NCBI RefSeq assembly: GCF_900104955.1
Contig: NZ_FNSI01000001.1
Coordinates: 4,808,001-4,872,000 of the forward strand
Source of the DNA: Beijerinckia sp. 28-YEA-48
GTDB lineage: Bacteria; Pseudomonadota; Alphaproteobacteria; Rhizobiales; Beijerinckiaceae
Direction of reading: 5' to 3'
Length of the DNA stretch: 64,000 nucleotides
In this document: in pieces, positions 1 through 9,217 of the stretch
How the letters are laid out: each line of letters starts with the position of its first letter
How positions within the stretch are numbered: position 1 is the stretch's first letter
The notes under the pieces: model-generated
Seen by the model: the letters and a program-made list of their open reading frames with translations, nothing else
Told to the model about the DNA's origin: nothing
Databases searched by the model: none
Program-made: the position numbers and the translations under genes

Positions 1-1
1 C

Positions 2-370
2 CAGGTGCATCTGATGCACGCTGAACTGTTCGAGGAATTGCAGGCGGCCGGCTTTAGCGTGGCTGCCGGCGATATGGGCGAGAATGTTACGACGCGGGGC
101 GTCGATCTGTTGTCGCTGCCGCAGGGCGCGCGGCTCAGGCTCGGCGACGAAGCGGTGGTTGAAGTGACCGGCCTGCGCAATCCCTGCGGCCAGATCGATA
201 AGTTTCAGCCGGGCCTGATGAAGGCGGTGCTCGGCCGCGATGCGGACGGCGGCCTCATCCGCAAAACCGGCGTCATGGCGATTGTGCTCACCGGCGGCGA
301 AGTGCGGCCCGGGGATGCGATTGCCGTCGAATTGCCGCAAGGCGAGCCCAGGAAGCTGGAGCCGGTTTAG
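2..370 (+). CDS. MOSC domain protein (5' end outside window)
   Basis: The frame is already open at the first base of the window, so the N-terminal part is missing; 122 codons remain. The visible part is the C-terminal half of a MOSC (MOCO sulfurase C-terminal) domain of the YiiM-like group: GDMGENVTTRGVDLL, then the conserved cysteine in GLRNPCGQIDKF, then AGV-type residues in KTGVMAIVLTGG and the closing RPGDAI. MOSC proteins act on sulfur or molybdenum-cofactor-linked substrates; small stand-alone members are poorly characterised, so no reaction is assigned. It stops with TAG 80 bases before the DUF1330 gene on the same strand. Confidence 0.85.
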   Translation, partial: QVHLMHAELFEELQAAGFSVAAGDMGENVTTRGVDLLSLPQGARLRLGDEAVVEVTGLRNPCGQIDKFQPGLMKAVLGRDADGGLIRKTGVMAIVLTGGEVRPGDAIAVELPQGEPRKLEPV

Positions 371-450
371 CGACTGCGGATGCGAAAATCGCCGAAAGGC
401 GCTATGCCTGGGGTCGAAATTGCCGATTTCGGCCTGAAACAGGGTGGCGC

Positions 451-762
451 ATGTCGGACAAGGGTTTGCCCGCAAAGGGATATTGGATCGGGACCGTCGA
501 TGTGACTGACCCGGCCGCCTATAAGGACTATATAGCGGCCAATGCCGTGGCCTTCGAGAAATACGGGGCCAAGTTTCTGGTGCGCGGCGGTAAGACGGAG
601 ACGCTGGAAGGCCGGTTCCGGGCTCGAACCGTCGTTCTCGAGTTCAAGGATTACGAGACGGCGCTCGCCTGTTACCACTCGCCGGAATATGCGGCGGCCA
701 GGGCGTTGCGGGACAATGCCAGCATGGGCGATCTGATTGTTGCCGAGGGCTATATGTCCTGA
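451..762 (+). CDS. DUF1330 family protein
   Basis: A 103-residue soluble protein with the DUF1330 pattern: GYWIGTVDVTDPAAYKDY near the N-terminus, a central FLVRGG followed by the conserved ARTVVLEFKDYETAL, and YHSPEYAAARALRDNAS towards the end. The fold is a dimeric ferredoxin-like alpha/beta barrel; the biochemical role of the family is unknown. It is only 11 bases upstream of rlmN on the same strand and probably shares its transcript. No signal peptide or membrane segment is seen. Confidence 0.85.
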   Translation: MSDKGLPAKGYWIGTVDVTDPAAYKDYIAANAVAFEKYGAKFLVRGGKTETLEGRFRARTVVLEFKDYETALACYHSPEYAAARALRDNASMGDLIVAEGYMS

Positions 763-773
763 GGTGATGTGAA

Positions 774-2018
774 ATGGTTGGAATGATGAACGAGACGATG
801 ACAGCGCAGACCGATTTGCGATCCGACATCAGCCCCGCGCCAGCGCGGGCTTTGCCGTCGCTTGTTGGTATGACGCGCGCGCGTCTTGGTGAGGCGCTGC
901 GCGCCGTCGACGTGCCGGAACGTGAGATCCGCATGCGCGTCGGCCAGCTCTGGCAGTGGATCTATTTCCATGGCGCGCGGGACTTCGCCGCCATGCTCAA
1001 CATCGGCAAGCCGCTGCGCGCCCTCCTGACCGAGCATTATTCGTTGACGCGGCCGCAGGTCGTCGCCGAACAGGTGTCGAGCGACGGCACGCGCAAATGG
1101 CTCATCCGCCTCGATCCTGTCGATGCCAAGGATAAGGGCGCGGAAGTCGAGTGCGTCTACATTCCCGAGAGCGATCGCGGCACCTTGTGCGTGTCGAGCC
1201 AGGTTGGCTGCACGCTCACCTGTACGTTCTGCCACACGGGCACGCAGAAACTGGTGCGCAATCTGAGCGCCGAAGAAATCGCCGTGCAGGTGGTGGTGGC
1301 GCGCGACATGCTCGGCGATTTTCCCGGCCAGACGCCGCCGACCAATGGCTTCATCCCCTCGGGCGAAGGCGTGCGCGCCGTCTCCAACATCGTCTTCATG
1401 GGCATGGGCGAGCCGCTCTATAATTTCGACAATGTCACCGCGGCGATTTCGGTGCTCACCGATGGCGAAGGCCTGTCGCTGTCGAAGCGGCGCGTGACGG
1501 TGTCCACCTCCGGCGTCGTGCCGCAGATCGGACCGTTGGGCGAAGCCAATGGCACCGCATTGGCGATCTCACTGCATGCGGTGCGCGATGATCTGCGCAA
1601 CACGCTGGTGCCGCTCAACAAGAAATATCCGATCAAGGATCTGCTCGACGCCTGCCGCAATTATCCGGGGCTATCGAACGCACGCCGCATCACCTTCGAA
1701 TATGTGATGCTGAAGGGCGTCAACGATTCCCGCGCCGAGGCGAAAGAACTGGTGCGGCTGCTCAAGGGCATTCCGGCCAAGATCAATCTCATTCCATTCA
1801 ATCCATGGCCGGGCACGAAATATGAGTGTTCGGACTGGGATACGATCGAGCAATTCTCCGACATCGTCTTCAATGCCGGCTATGCCAGCCCGGTGCGCAC
1901 GCCGCGCGGCCGCGACATCCTGGCTGCCTGCGGCCAGTTGAAGAGCGAGACCGAGAAGCTGCGGGCGCGCGCCCGCATGATCGAAGCTGATGACGAAAGT
2001 CATCCCGAATCCAAATGA
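774..2018 (+). CDS. rlmN: 23S rRNA (adenine-2503-C2) / tRNA methyltransferase RlmN
   Basis: A 414-residue radical-SAM dual-specificity methyltransferase that methylates A2503 of 23S rRNA and A37 of some tRNAs. The radical-SAM cluster motif CxxxCxxC is C146, C150 and C153 ([12 protein letters not shown]). The SAM-binding GMGEPL follows in [13 protein letters not shown], and the second catalytic cysteine is in [12 protein letters not shown] near the C-terminus. The ATG at 774 is preceded by GAGGTGA with good spacing; a second ATG at 786 is possible. The length fits the family. Confidence 0.97.
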   Translation: MVGMMNETMTAQTDLRSDISPAPARALPSLVGMTRARLGEALRAVDVPEREIRMRVGQLWQWIYFHGARDFAAMLNIGKPLRALLTEHYSLTRPQVVAEQVSSDGTRKWLIRLDPVDAKDKGAEVECVYIPESDRGTLCVSSQVGCTLTCTFCHTGTQKLVRNLSAEEIAVQVVVARDMLGDFPGQTPPTNGFIPSGEGVRAVSNIVFMGMGEPLYNFDNVTAAISVLTDGEGLSLSKRRVTVSTSGVVPQIGPLGEANGTALAISLHAVRDDLRNTLVPLNKKYPIKDLLDACRNYPGLSNARRITFEYVMLKGVNDSRAEAKELVRLLKGIPAKINLIPFNPWPGTKYECSDWDTIEQFSDIVFNAGYASPVRTPRGRDILAACGQLKSETEKLRARARMIEADDESHPESK

Positions 2019-2137
2019 AAACAGCGTCCTAAAATGGCTTTCATGTTTTGTTAGCCATGTTGCTTTGGCTCGCATTAACGTAAACGGCCTATCTGTCGAT
2101 TCATTGATCGTTGCTGTTCATTTGAATCGGATTGTCC

Positions 2138-3144
2138 ATGCGTTTGCGTTTGCCCATCGCTGTTTTCGCGGCGTCTGCTGTTGTCCTGCCCGCCTTTCTG
2201 ATCAACACCGTCGAAGCCGCGCCGCGCCAGGAGCGACATCAAGAGCGGCATCGTCATCTGCACAAGACGACGAAGAAAAGGCCGCATCCCACCGTGCGCC
2301 GGCATCATCATGCGGCGCCGCGTCCCGTCTATCGACCGGCGCCGCGCTATGTCGCAGCACCCATGCCGATGTCGGCGCCCTTGTCAGCGCCGATGCCCGA
2401 ACCGGCCGCGCCATCGTTCTTCTCGCCCTATGGCTGGTTGATCACGGTGAATGCCAAGACTTTCGTCTCGCCGCGCTTCACCGGTTCCGACAATTACAGT
2501 TTCATCGCTTTTCCCACCGTGTCGTTTCGCCGTCCGGGCGAAGCGCCGGAATGGTCATCGCCCGATGACAACATCAGCTTCGCGGCCTTTTCGAGCGGTG
2601 GTGTCAGCGCGGGCCCAGTCGTTGCCTATCGCGGCGGTCGCTACGATCAAGGCAATCGCGAATTGTGGGGCGTGCACAACGTGCGCTGGACGTTGGAGCC
2701 TGGCCTGTTCGGACAGATCTGGCTGGTGCCCGATACGCTGCGCGCCCGTCTTGAAATCCGCCGCGGCTTTCGCGGCGAGGATGGGTTCGTCGCCCTTCTG
2801 GGCGCGGACTGGGTGACGCGCTGGCAGCAGTTCACTTTCGCCATCGGCCCGCGCTTCAACTTCGCCGATGGCCGTTCGATGCGCTCGCGCTTTGGTGTCA
2901 CGGCGACCGACTTCCTCGCCAATCCGGTCTATGCGCCCCACGCGCCGGGGCGGGGTTGGTTTCGGCCGGTCTCTATTCGTCGCTCACCTATCGCTATTCG
3001 CCGGACTGGGCGTTCACCCTGCACGGTGGCTACGACAGGTTGACCGGTGGGGCGGCGTCGAGCCCGATCGTGCGCCAGACCGGCAGCCGCAACCAGTTCA
3101 CGGTCGGCCTAGCCGCCAGCTACACCTTCCAGCTGACACGCTGA
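2138..3144 (+). pseudogene. MipA/OmpV family outer-membrane protein, frameshifted
   Basis: The ATG at 2138 opens a signal peptide (LPIAVFAASAVVLPAF, probable cut after VEAA), then a His/Pro-rich linker (about residues 28-90) and a MipA/OmpV-like beta-barrel domain beginning at GWLITVNAKTFVSPRF. The frame runs out at 3043 with nonsense after GVTATDFLANPVYAPHAPG. The expected C-terminal strands (SAGLYSSLTYRYSPDW, and YTFQL at the end) continue in another frame from about 2950 to the TGA at 3142. One missing G in the GGGG/CGGGG tract at 2947-2955 would restore a single open frame. Either the gene is broken, or it is a sequencing error or a slippery tract. Members are MltA-interacting or OmpV-type outer-membrane proteins. 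Confidence 0.75.
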
Positions 3145-3160
3145 TCGGAATGCTGCTCGA

Positions 3161-4078
3161 CTACGTGCCTTTACTGGCACGTTTTCCAACACTGCGGATG
3201 TAGTGGAGCAGGGCCGCAGCCGAAGGTGTCAGCAGGCCTTTTCTGCGACGATAGACGCGAAACGTGCGCCGCCATTCGAGCTCGGCAACAGGTATGCGCA
3301 CCATCTCTTCCCGTCGTACTTCGGCCTGCACGGTTGGTAAGGGCAGCCAGCAGAGAATGTCGGCGGATTGTACCGCGGTCTTGATGACCTGCACCGAACG
3401 CGAAACGATCAACGGCATTTTCGGTTCAAGCGCGTGGTTGTGAAAGCGCTTCAACCACTCCTTGCCAACCGGGCTTCCGATCGGCGGCAGCGCCCAATCG
3501 CGGGTGGCGATATCCGCGATTGTCACGGAGCGCTGCTGGGTCAGCGGGTGGTGGGCGCCCGCATAGACATAGACCGTGTCGAACAGGATATCGGGCGCCG
3601 CCAGACTGATGGCATCGCCGACATAAGGCTCGGACGAGACGGCGATGTCCAAATCCCCCGATTTGAGGGCTTCCAGCACGCTGTCCTCTAGTCCCTCCGT
3701 GACTTGGAACGAGATGTCGGGATGGTTTTGCCGCATGTCGCAGATCGCCGCCATGACGATGCCGCCGACCACGCTGGCAACGCCACCGACGCGAACGACG
3801 CCACGGCTGGCGCCGCGCATCTGTTGGATCACGTCGCGGGCGCTGGCCAGTTCCGAGACGACGAGTTCGGCGTAGGGCAGCAGCGCCTCGCCATAGGGTG
3901 TTAGCGCCACGCCGCGCGTGTTGCGCTCGAACAGCGGAACGCCAAACCCCTCTTCAAGAATTTTCAATGATCTGCTGACCGCTGGCTGGGTCAGGTTCAA
4001 GGCCGTGGCTGCCCGCCCCAGGCTGCCCTTTCGCACGCATTCCAACAGAATCGTGGCGCTTCGCACGTCCAAAGTCAT
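3161..4078 (-). CDS. LysR-family transcriptional regulator (next to benzoylformate decarboxylase operon)
   Basis: A 305-residue LysR regulator. The N-terminal winged HTH is clear (GSLGRAATALNLTQPAVSRSLKILE, about residues 17-41), followed by FERNTRGVALTPYGEALL and a periplasmic-binding-protein-like effector domain from GVVRVGGVAS onwards. It is divergent from the TPP enzyme gene, with 114 bases between the two starts, so it most likely controls the 4193-8842 operon and itself. The effector would be expected to be a 2-oxo acid or a product of the pathway, which is inference from position only. Confidence 0.93.
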   Translation of the reverse strand: MTLDVRSATILLECVRKGSLGRAATALNLTQPAVSRSLKILEEGFGVPLFERNTRGVALTPYGEALLPYAELVVSELASARDVIQQMRGASRGVVRVGGVASVVGGIVMAAICDMRQNHPDISFQVTEGLEDSVLEALKSGDLDIAVSSEPYVGDAISLAAPDILFDTVYVYAGAHHPLTQQRSVTIADIATRDWALPPIGSPVGKEWLKRFHNHALEPKMPLIVSRSVQVIKTAVQSADILCWLPLPTVQAEVRREEMVRIPVAELEWRRTFRVYRRRKGLLTPSAAALLHYIRSVGKRASKGT

Positions 4079-4192
4079 GTTTTTTTGTAATGGCTTTTTC
4101 CAATTTTATCAATTCCGGCGAGGGGCCCGGTTTGCCACTGTGCCCGCAAGTTCTTGACGCAAGCCCAGAAGCCGGGCGCACGAGGAGAGGGG

Positions 4193-5815
4193 ATGAACAA
4201 GGAAAATAACGACTTCGCACGGGGTTCGGCGGTCGCTGGCCTCACCGTTAGCGAAGCAGTCTTCGATTTTCTGCGGCGGCAAGGGGTCGAGCGCATCTTC
4301 GGCAATCCCGGTTCGACCGAACTGCCCATGTTCGTCGATCTGCCGCAGAGCTTTTCCTATGTCCTGGGATTGCAGGAATCGATTGTGGTGGGCATGGCCG
4401 ACGCCTATGCCCAGCTCACCGGCCGCCCCGCCTTCGTCAATTTGCATTCCGCCGCCGGGCTTGGCCATGCGATGGGCAATATCTACACGGCCTTCCGCAA
4501 CCGCGCGCCTCTCGTGATCACGACAGGCCAGCAGACGCGCGACCTGCTGCCTCACGATCCCTTTTTGTTCAACGAAAGCCCGACGGAATTTCCCAAGCCC
4601 TATGTCAAATGGGCCTGTGAGCCGGCGCGCGCGGAAGACGTTCCTGCCGCGATCGCCCGGGCGTTCTACATCGCCATGCAGCCGCCGAGAGGCCCAGTTA
4701 TCGTCTCCATCCCGCTCGACGATTGGTCGCGGCCGGCGCAGCCGGTGCTCGAACGAAGGTTGAGCACGGTCCTTGGATGCGATCCCGAGGCGCTTGAAAG
4801 AATCGCGGGCCAAATTGATGCGGCCAAGGAGCCGGTCCTGGTGGTGGGACCTGGTGTCGATAGCGATGATGCTTGGTTCAGCACCGTCCGGCTGGCGGAA
4901 AAACTGCAGGCCAAGGTCTGGGTAAGTCCGATCTCGGCCCGTTGCAGCTTTCCTGAGCGGCATCCCCTCTTCGCCGGCTTCCTGCCCGCGCATCAACCAG
5001 GGCTTTCCGACTGTCTGGCACCGGCGGACTATGTCCTCGTCCTCGGCGCGCCCGTTTTCACCTATCACTTTCCGGGAAGCGGCGGCCATTTGCGTGAGGG
5101 CACCGGCCTCGGCTTGATCAGCGATGATCCCCGTCACGTCACCGGCGCGGCTTTGGGCGACGCGATGCTGTCCAATATTCGCCTGGCAACGGAACAGCTC
5201 GGCGACAGAGTGCGGTCGCGCGCGGCCCGCGCGGATGGTCCAGCGCGTGTCATACGGCGCATCGAGGCGCCTGCCGGCATTACGCCTGACTTTCTGTTCC
5301 AGACCCTCGACGATGTCCGCTCGCCGCAGAGCATCATCGTCGAGGAATCGCCGAGCACGCGCTCGACAATGCATGACCACTTTCCCATCGAGAGGCCGCG
5401 TGGCTTCTTCGCAACCGCCAGCGGTGGTCTGGGTTACGGTCTTCCGGCGGCGGTAGGCGCAGCCCTTACGCGACCGGAGCATCCCGTCATCCTCATCATC
5501 GGTGATGGCTCCAGTCTCTATGCCATTCAAGCGCTGTGGTCGGCCGCTGAATATGACGCTGATCTCTTGATCGTCGTCCTCAACAATGGGGGCTATGAGG
5601 CGTTGCGCGGCATTGCGCGGACCGAAAGCGCGCCGCGTATCGACGGCGTCGGCATCGGCCATATCGATTTCGTCGCCATTGCCCAAGCGCAAGGCTGTGC
5701 GGCGACGCGCTGCGAACGCGGCGCGGAGCTCAACGCCTGTTTGCGCGATTTGCTGAACCGCAAAGGCCCGCGGCTCTTGGAAGTCATTTTGTCAAAGGAG
5801 GAGGGACAGGCATGA
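4193..5815 (+). CDS. mdlC: Benzoylformate decarboxylase-like ThDP enzyme
   Basis: Thiamine-diphosphate enzyme of 540 residues, expected to decarboxylate phenylglyoxylate (benzoylformate) or a close aromatic 2-oxo acid to the aldehyde. The active-site set known from the Pseudomonas putida enzyme is all present: Ser41 in GNPGSTELP, the cofactor-activating Glu62 in LQES, His85 in NLHSAAG, and a His in APVFTYHFPG. The ThDP/Mg motif is GDGSSLYAIQALW ending in LNNGGYEAL. The ATG at 4193 is chosen because GAGGAG lies just upstream; the TTG at 4154 has no ribosome site. It overlaps the aldehyde dehydrogenase start (ATGA at 5812), indicating coupled translation. No mandelate dehydrogenase or racemase is nearby. 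Confidence 0.88.
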   Translation: MNKENNDFARGSAVAGLTVSEAVFDFLRRQGVERIFGNPGSTELPMFVDLPQSFSYVLGLQESIVVGMADAYAQLTGRPAFVNLHSAAGLGHAMGNIYTAFRNRAPLVITTGQQTRDLLPHDPFLFNESPTEFPKPYVKWACEPARAEDVPAAIARAFYIAMQPPRGPVIVSIPLDDWSRPAQPVLERRLSTVLGCDPEALERIAGQIDAAKEPVLVVGPGVDSDDAWFSTVRLAEKLQAKVWVSPISARCSFPERHPLFAGFLPAHQPGLSDCLAPADYVLVLGAPVFTYHFPGSGGHLREGTGLGLISDDPRHVTGAALGDAMLSNIRLATEQLGDRVRSRAARADGPARVIRRIEAPAGITPDFLFQTLDDVRSPQSIIVEESPSTRSTMHDHFPIERPRGFFATASGGLGYGLPAAVGAALTRPEHPVILIIGDGSSLYAIQALWSAAEYDADLLIVVLNNGGYEALRGIARTESAPRIDGVGIGHIDFVAIAQAQGCAATRCERGAELNACLRDLLNRKGPRLLEVILSKEEGQA

Positions 5816-7275
5816 ATATGATCGCTCGAGACATTGCACCGCCCAAGGCGCCGGAAAAGTTCTTCATCGACGGAAAATGGGTCGAACCCTTGTCGCAAAG
5901 CCGGCTGGAGGTCATCTCTCCTGTCACCGAAAAGTCGATCATGACCTATCCCGAGGCGGGCAAAGCCGACATCGATCGCGCCGTCGCTGCGGCGCGCGAA
6001 GCCTTCGACAACGGCCCTTGGCCGCGCCTCACTCCAGCCGAGCGCGCTGGCTACTTGCGCAAAATCGGCGACCTTCTGACCAGCCGCCTTGATGATATCG
6101 CCCATGCGTGGACCTTGCAGGTCGGCGCGCCCATCATGCTGACCAAGAAGCTGGTCGGACAGAACCCAACGCTTTTCAAAACCTATGCGGACATCATCGA
6201 AAACTACGCCTTCGTCGATGAGCGCACCCGCCAGGATGGCGGCAAGCTGCGCGTGGCGAAGGAGCCGATCGGTGTCTGCGCGGCGATCACGCCGTGGAAC
6301 GCACCGCTGGTGCTGCTGTGCTACAAGATTTCGGCGGCGCTCGCGGCAGGCTGTACCATCGTCGCCAAGCCTTCGCCCGAGACACCGCTGGAAGCCTATA
6401 TCCTCGCCGAATGTATCGAGCAGGCTGGCTTGCCGCCCGGTGTCTTCAACCTTGTGCCCGCCGGGCGCGACAGCGGCGATTATCTCGTTCGCCACAAGGA
6501 TGTCGACAAGGTGGCTTTCACCGGCAGCACGGCCGCCGGCAAGCACATCGCGTCCGTCTGCGCCGAGAGGCTGGCGCGCGTCAGCCTGGAACTCGGTGGC
6601 AAGTCCGCCGCCGTTCTGCTCGATGATGCCGACTTCGCCGCGGCCCTGCCGTCTCTCATGGTCTACACCATGCCGATCACGGGGCAGGTCTGCTTTTCGC
6701 TGACACGCATTCTCGTGCCCGAACATCGTAAGCAGGAATTCACCGATCTGTATCTGGGCGCAGTTTCCAAGATCAAGGTTGGCGATCCGTTCGATCCGTC
6801 CACGACGATGGGGCCCCTGACCAAGGTCCAACAGCTCGAGCGTGTATTGAACTATATCCAGATCGGCCGCGACGAAGGCGCGACCGTGGCCATCGGTGGC
6901 GGTCGACCTGCTGGATTCGAGCGCGGCTACTTCGTCGAGCCCACCGTCTTCACCGACGTGAAGCCGGAGATGCGGATTGCTCAAGAGGAGATCTTTGGCC
7001 CTGTCGTCTCGCTCATCACCTATACCGACGAAGACGATGCGGTGAAGAAGGCCAATGATTCCGTCTATGGGCTGAACGCCTCCGTCTACAGCGCCGACCG
7101 CGAACGCGCCTATGCTTTCGCGCGCAAGGTTCGCGCCGGCAATGTGACGGTGAACGGCGTTATCGTCGATCCGCAACATCCGTTCGGCGGCTTCAAACAA
7201 TCCGGTGTCGGCCGCGAAGGCGGCGTCGAAGGCCTCGAAAACTACCTCGAAACAAAGACGATTCATTTCGCCTGA
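5812..7275 (+). CDS. NAD(P)-dependent aldehyde dehydrogenase (benzaldehyde dehydrogenase candidate)
   Basis: A 487-residue ALDH superfamily enzyme. It shows the NAD-binding ITPWNAPL and FTGSTAAGKHI, the general-base glutamate in LELGGKSA, and the catalytic cysteine in TGQVCFSLTRILVP, with EEIFGPVVSLI near the C-terminus. It is translationally coupled to the preceding decarboxylase, so the likely substrate is the aldehyde that enzyme releases, giving the carboxylic acid (benzaldehyde to benzoate if the decarboxylase acts on phenylglyoxylate). Substrate assignment rests on context; sequence alone resembles betaine-aldehyde and other broad ALDHs. Confidence 0.9.
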   Translation: MNMIARDIAPPKAPEKFFIDGKWVEPLSQSRLEVISPVTEKSIMTYPEAGKADIDRAVAAAREAFDNGPWPRLTPAERAGYLRKIGDLLTSRLDDIAHAWTLQVGAPIMLTKKLVGQNPTLFKTYADIIENYAFVDERTRQDGGKLRVAKEPIGVCAAITPWNAPLVLLCYKISAALAAGCTIVAKPSPETPLEAYILAECIEQAGLPPGVFNLVPAGRDSGDYLVRHKDVDKVAFTGSTAAGKHIASVCAERLARVSLELGGKSAAVLLDDADFAAALPSLMVYTMPITGQVCFSLTRILVPEHRKQEFTDLYLGAVSKIKVGDPFDPSTTMGPLTKVQQLERVLNYIQIGRDEGATVAIGGGRPAGFERGYFVEPTVFTDVKPEMRIAQEEIFGPVVSLITYTDEDDAVKKANDSVYGLNASVYSADRERAYAFARKVRAGNVTVNGVIVDPQHPFGGFKQSGVGREGGVEGLENYLETKTIHFA

Positions 7276-7287
7276 TTCATTTCGAAC

Positions 7288-7314
7288 ACCGGCGGCGGGA
7301 GAGTTGCCGCCGGT
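7288..7314. other. Stem-loop between aldehyde dehydrogenase and MFS gene
   Basis: ACCGGCGGC (7288-7296) and GCCGCCGGT (7306-7314) form a perfect 9-bp stem with a 9-base loop, 12 bases after the aldehyde dehydrogenase stop. There is no T-tract, so it is more likely an mRNA-stabilising or partial termination hairpin than a full rho-independent terminator. The downstream gene starts about 200 bases later. Confidence 0.5.
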
Positions 7315-7516
7315 CCTGCGCCACAAAACCTGCCGGCCTAATGTTCTGCAGGCTCATATATAGAGGAATCGCTTGCTAGCCCGGCGGCGTTAGTTCGCCT
7401 GCCGGCGGCTCCCAATCTCGTTCAATCCGCCGTCAACAGGCGGCCATAGCTCACGCGCGACGCGCTGCGAGGCAGCCGTTGCTCGGCCATCTACAATCAT
7501 ATCCGAGGGAGAAATC

Positions 7517-8842
7517 ATGACCGACCAAGTTGCCGCCATCCCTATTGTACGCGACGTCTCGAAGGAACGGAGACTGCTCGTTTCCTGCTTCTTTGGATCG
7601 ACGCTCGAATGGTACGACTTCCTGATTTACGGCCTTCTGGCCCCGAGCGTCTTCAATGTGCTGTTTTTCCCGCAATTGAATCCGACCGTCGGCATGATCG
7701 CCGTCTTCGGCATTTTCGCGATCGGCTTCATTGCGCGGCCGCTGGGCGGAATTGTTTTCGGCCACTATGGCGACCGCGTTGGACGCAAGCCGGCGATGAT
7801 TGTCACATTGATCATGATGGGCATCGCCACAACGGGCATGGGCTTGTTGCCGACCTATGAGATGGCTGGGTTATGGGCGCCCGTTGCCTTGACGGTTCTG
7901 CGCTTCCTGCAAGGCTTCGCGCTGGGTGGCGAGACGGTGGGGGGGCCGTTGCTGGCCATGGAAAGCGCGCCGAGCGAAAAGCGCGGTCTTTATGCCGCCA
8001 TTGTGCAGAGTGGCGCCGCCTCCGGTTTTGCCTTGGGCGCCCTGGTCGCGCTTCTCGTCAACATGCTGCCGCAGCAAGATATGCTGAGCTGGGGCTGGCG
8101 CTTGCCCTTCCTGGCTTCCGTCATTCTGATCGGTATCGGCCTGTATATCCGCACCAAAGTCGACGAGGCCAAGGACTATCGCCTGGCAGCCCGTCAGGAG
8201 CAGCCAAAGGAAGCGCCGCTCGTGGCAGTGCTTAAATATGCCAAGAAGCCGATCCTGATCATTTTTCTGCTGGAACTCGCCGCCTCCAGCGTTCCCTATC
8301 TCATCACGGTGTTCGGCCTGGCTTACGGGCTTCAGACGCTCCACGTCGATCGCTCGGTGATGCTGACGGGTATCATCATCGGCAACGTCCTTGGGATCGC
8401 CACCAATCCCTTGGGCGGCTATATCTCCGATCGGGTTGGACGCCGGCCCATGCTCTGTGTGGCCTACATCGCGTGCGCGATCTACGTCCTGTTCTTCTTC
8501 TTTCCCATGCTGGCATCGGGCAATTCATTCCTGATCGCCGCATCCATGGCGGTTCCCGCGATGGTGCTGCAACCGATGATCCTGTCCGCCAATGGCAGCT
8601 TCTACGGCGAGCTCTTCGACGATCCGCGCTATCGGTTCACCGGGGCTTCATTGGGCAAGCAGCTCGGAAACGTCGCCGGTGGCGGCATGATCCCCATGAT
8701 CGCGGCCTCGATTATGGCCGCGACAGGCAATATCGGGTTCGTTAGCGCTTATTTCTGCGGGCTGTGCGTGCTCGGTCTTTTCGCCCTGTCTATCGCTCAT
8801 GAAACAAGCCATGGCGCGTTGCGGCGGAAGTCGCAGCCGTAA
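7517..8842 (+). CDS. MFS transporter, metabolite:H+ symporter (MHS) type
   Basis: A 441-residue 12-helix permease of the ProP/ShiA/KgtP (MHS) group. It starts with SCFFGSTLEWYDFLIYGLLAP, then shows RPLGGIVFGHYGDRVGRKPAM between helices 2 and 3 and RFLQGFALGGETVGGPLLA in helix 4, which are hallmarks of the group. GAGGGAG lies just before the ATG. It follows the decarboxylase and dehydrogenase genes on the same strand and is the probable uptake system for their aromatic or 2-oxo acid substrate, or for the acid product. Confidence 0.92.
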   Translation: MTDQVAAIPIVRDVSKERRLLVSCFFGSTLEWYDFLIYGLLAPSVFNVLFFPQLNPTVGMIAVFGIFAIGFIARPLGGIVFGHYGDRVGRKPAMIVTLIMMGIATTGMGLLPTYEMAGLWAPVALTVLRFLQGFALGGETVGGPLLAMESAPSEKRGLYAAIVQSGAASGFALGALVALLVNMLPQQDMLSWGWRLPFLASVILIGIGLYIRTKVDEAKDYRLAARQEQPKEAPLVAVLKYAKKPILIIFLLELAASSVPYLITVFGLAYGLQTLHVDRSVMLTGIIIGNVLGIATNPLGGYISDRVGRRPMLCVAYIACAIYVLFFFFPMLASGNSFLIAASMAVPAMVLQPMILSANGSFYGELFDDPRYRFTGASLGKQLGNVAGGGMIPMIAASIMAATGNIGFVSAYFCGLCVLGLFALSIAHETSHGALRRKSQP

Positions 8843-9043
8843 GGGGCAGCTGTAAGGGAATGTCCTGAAAGGCGTTCATTTACAGCCAGTTCATCCGGCC
8901 GTGCCTCGGTATGGCCGGAGTTGACTGCTCCAAGTGAGAGCGCGCTATCGAGAGGCCAAAAGAGCGCCAGCAAGCGCCGCCGCCACGATATTTTAAACAT
9001 TTGTCCACCATACTGGCGCGGGATACTGGCGGGTTAGATCAGG

Positions 9044-9074
9044 ATGACTTTGGATCATTTCGATCCGAAGTCAT
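9044..9074. repeat. Intergenic palindrome of Rhizobiales type
   Basis: ATGACTTTGGATC (9044-9056) is mirrored by GATCCGAAGTCAT (9062-9074) with one mismatch and a 5-base loop. The flanking text (TTAGATCAGG before it, and the GCGAAAAGCCGG / GGTTTTCGC pair at 9110-9134) resembles dispersed intergenic elements common in Rhizobiales genomes. Function unknown; only one copy of this form is seen in the window. Confidence 0.6.
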
Positions 9075-9163
9075 GAAACGTGATCGAATTCAAAAGTGTA
9101 GAGCGGAATGCGAAAAGCCGGTGTTGGTTTTCGCAAGCCGCTTGGGCCGCGCGTTGACGTATC

Positions 9164-9208
9164 GCAAGTTTTGCGTCGGCGAGTTTTGCGTTGGCAAGTG
9201 CTGCGTTG
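9164..9208. repeat. Three 15-bp imperfect tandem repeats
   Basis: Three adjacent 15-base units: GCAAGTTTTGCGTCG, GCGAGTTTTGCGTTG and GCAAGTGCTGCGTTG. They end 9 bases before the chosen PilZ start at 9218, so they lie in its leader. If translation began at the TTG at 9191 part of the array would be coding. Confidence 0.8.
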
Positions 9209-9217
9209 GAGTGGGTT

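Larger units (their letters stand above)
8843..9217. other. Intergenic region with palindrome and tandem repeat, no gene seen
   Basis: 375 bases separate the MFS gene from the PilZ gene. Short open frames here (for example on the minus strand at 8797-9000) lack any recognisable protein pattern. The region holds the palindrome at 9044-9074 and the 15-base tandem repeat at 9164-9208, listed separately. Confidence 0.6.

Noticed and set aside
4109-7326. Very long minus-strand open frames (527 and 577 codons) opposite the decarboxylase and aldehyde dehydrogenase
   Set aside because: They are antisense to clear enzymes with full catalytic motifs, show Arg/Asp/His-rich composition and no family pattern; a usual effect of high GC.
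8797-9000. Minus-strand 67-codon frame after the MHS transporter
   Set aside because: No ribosome site, no family pattern, overlaps the transporter 3' end.
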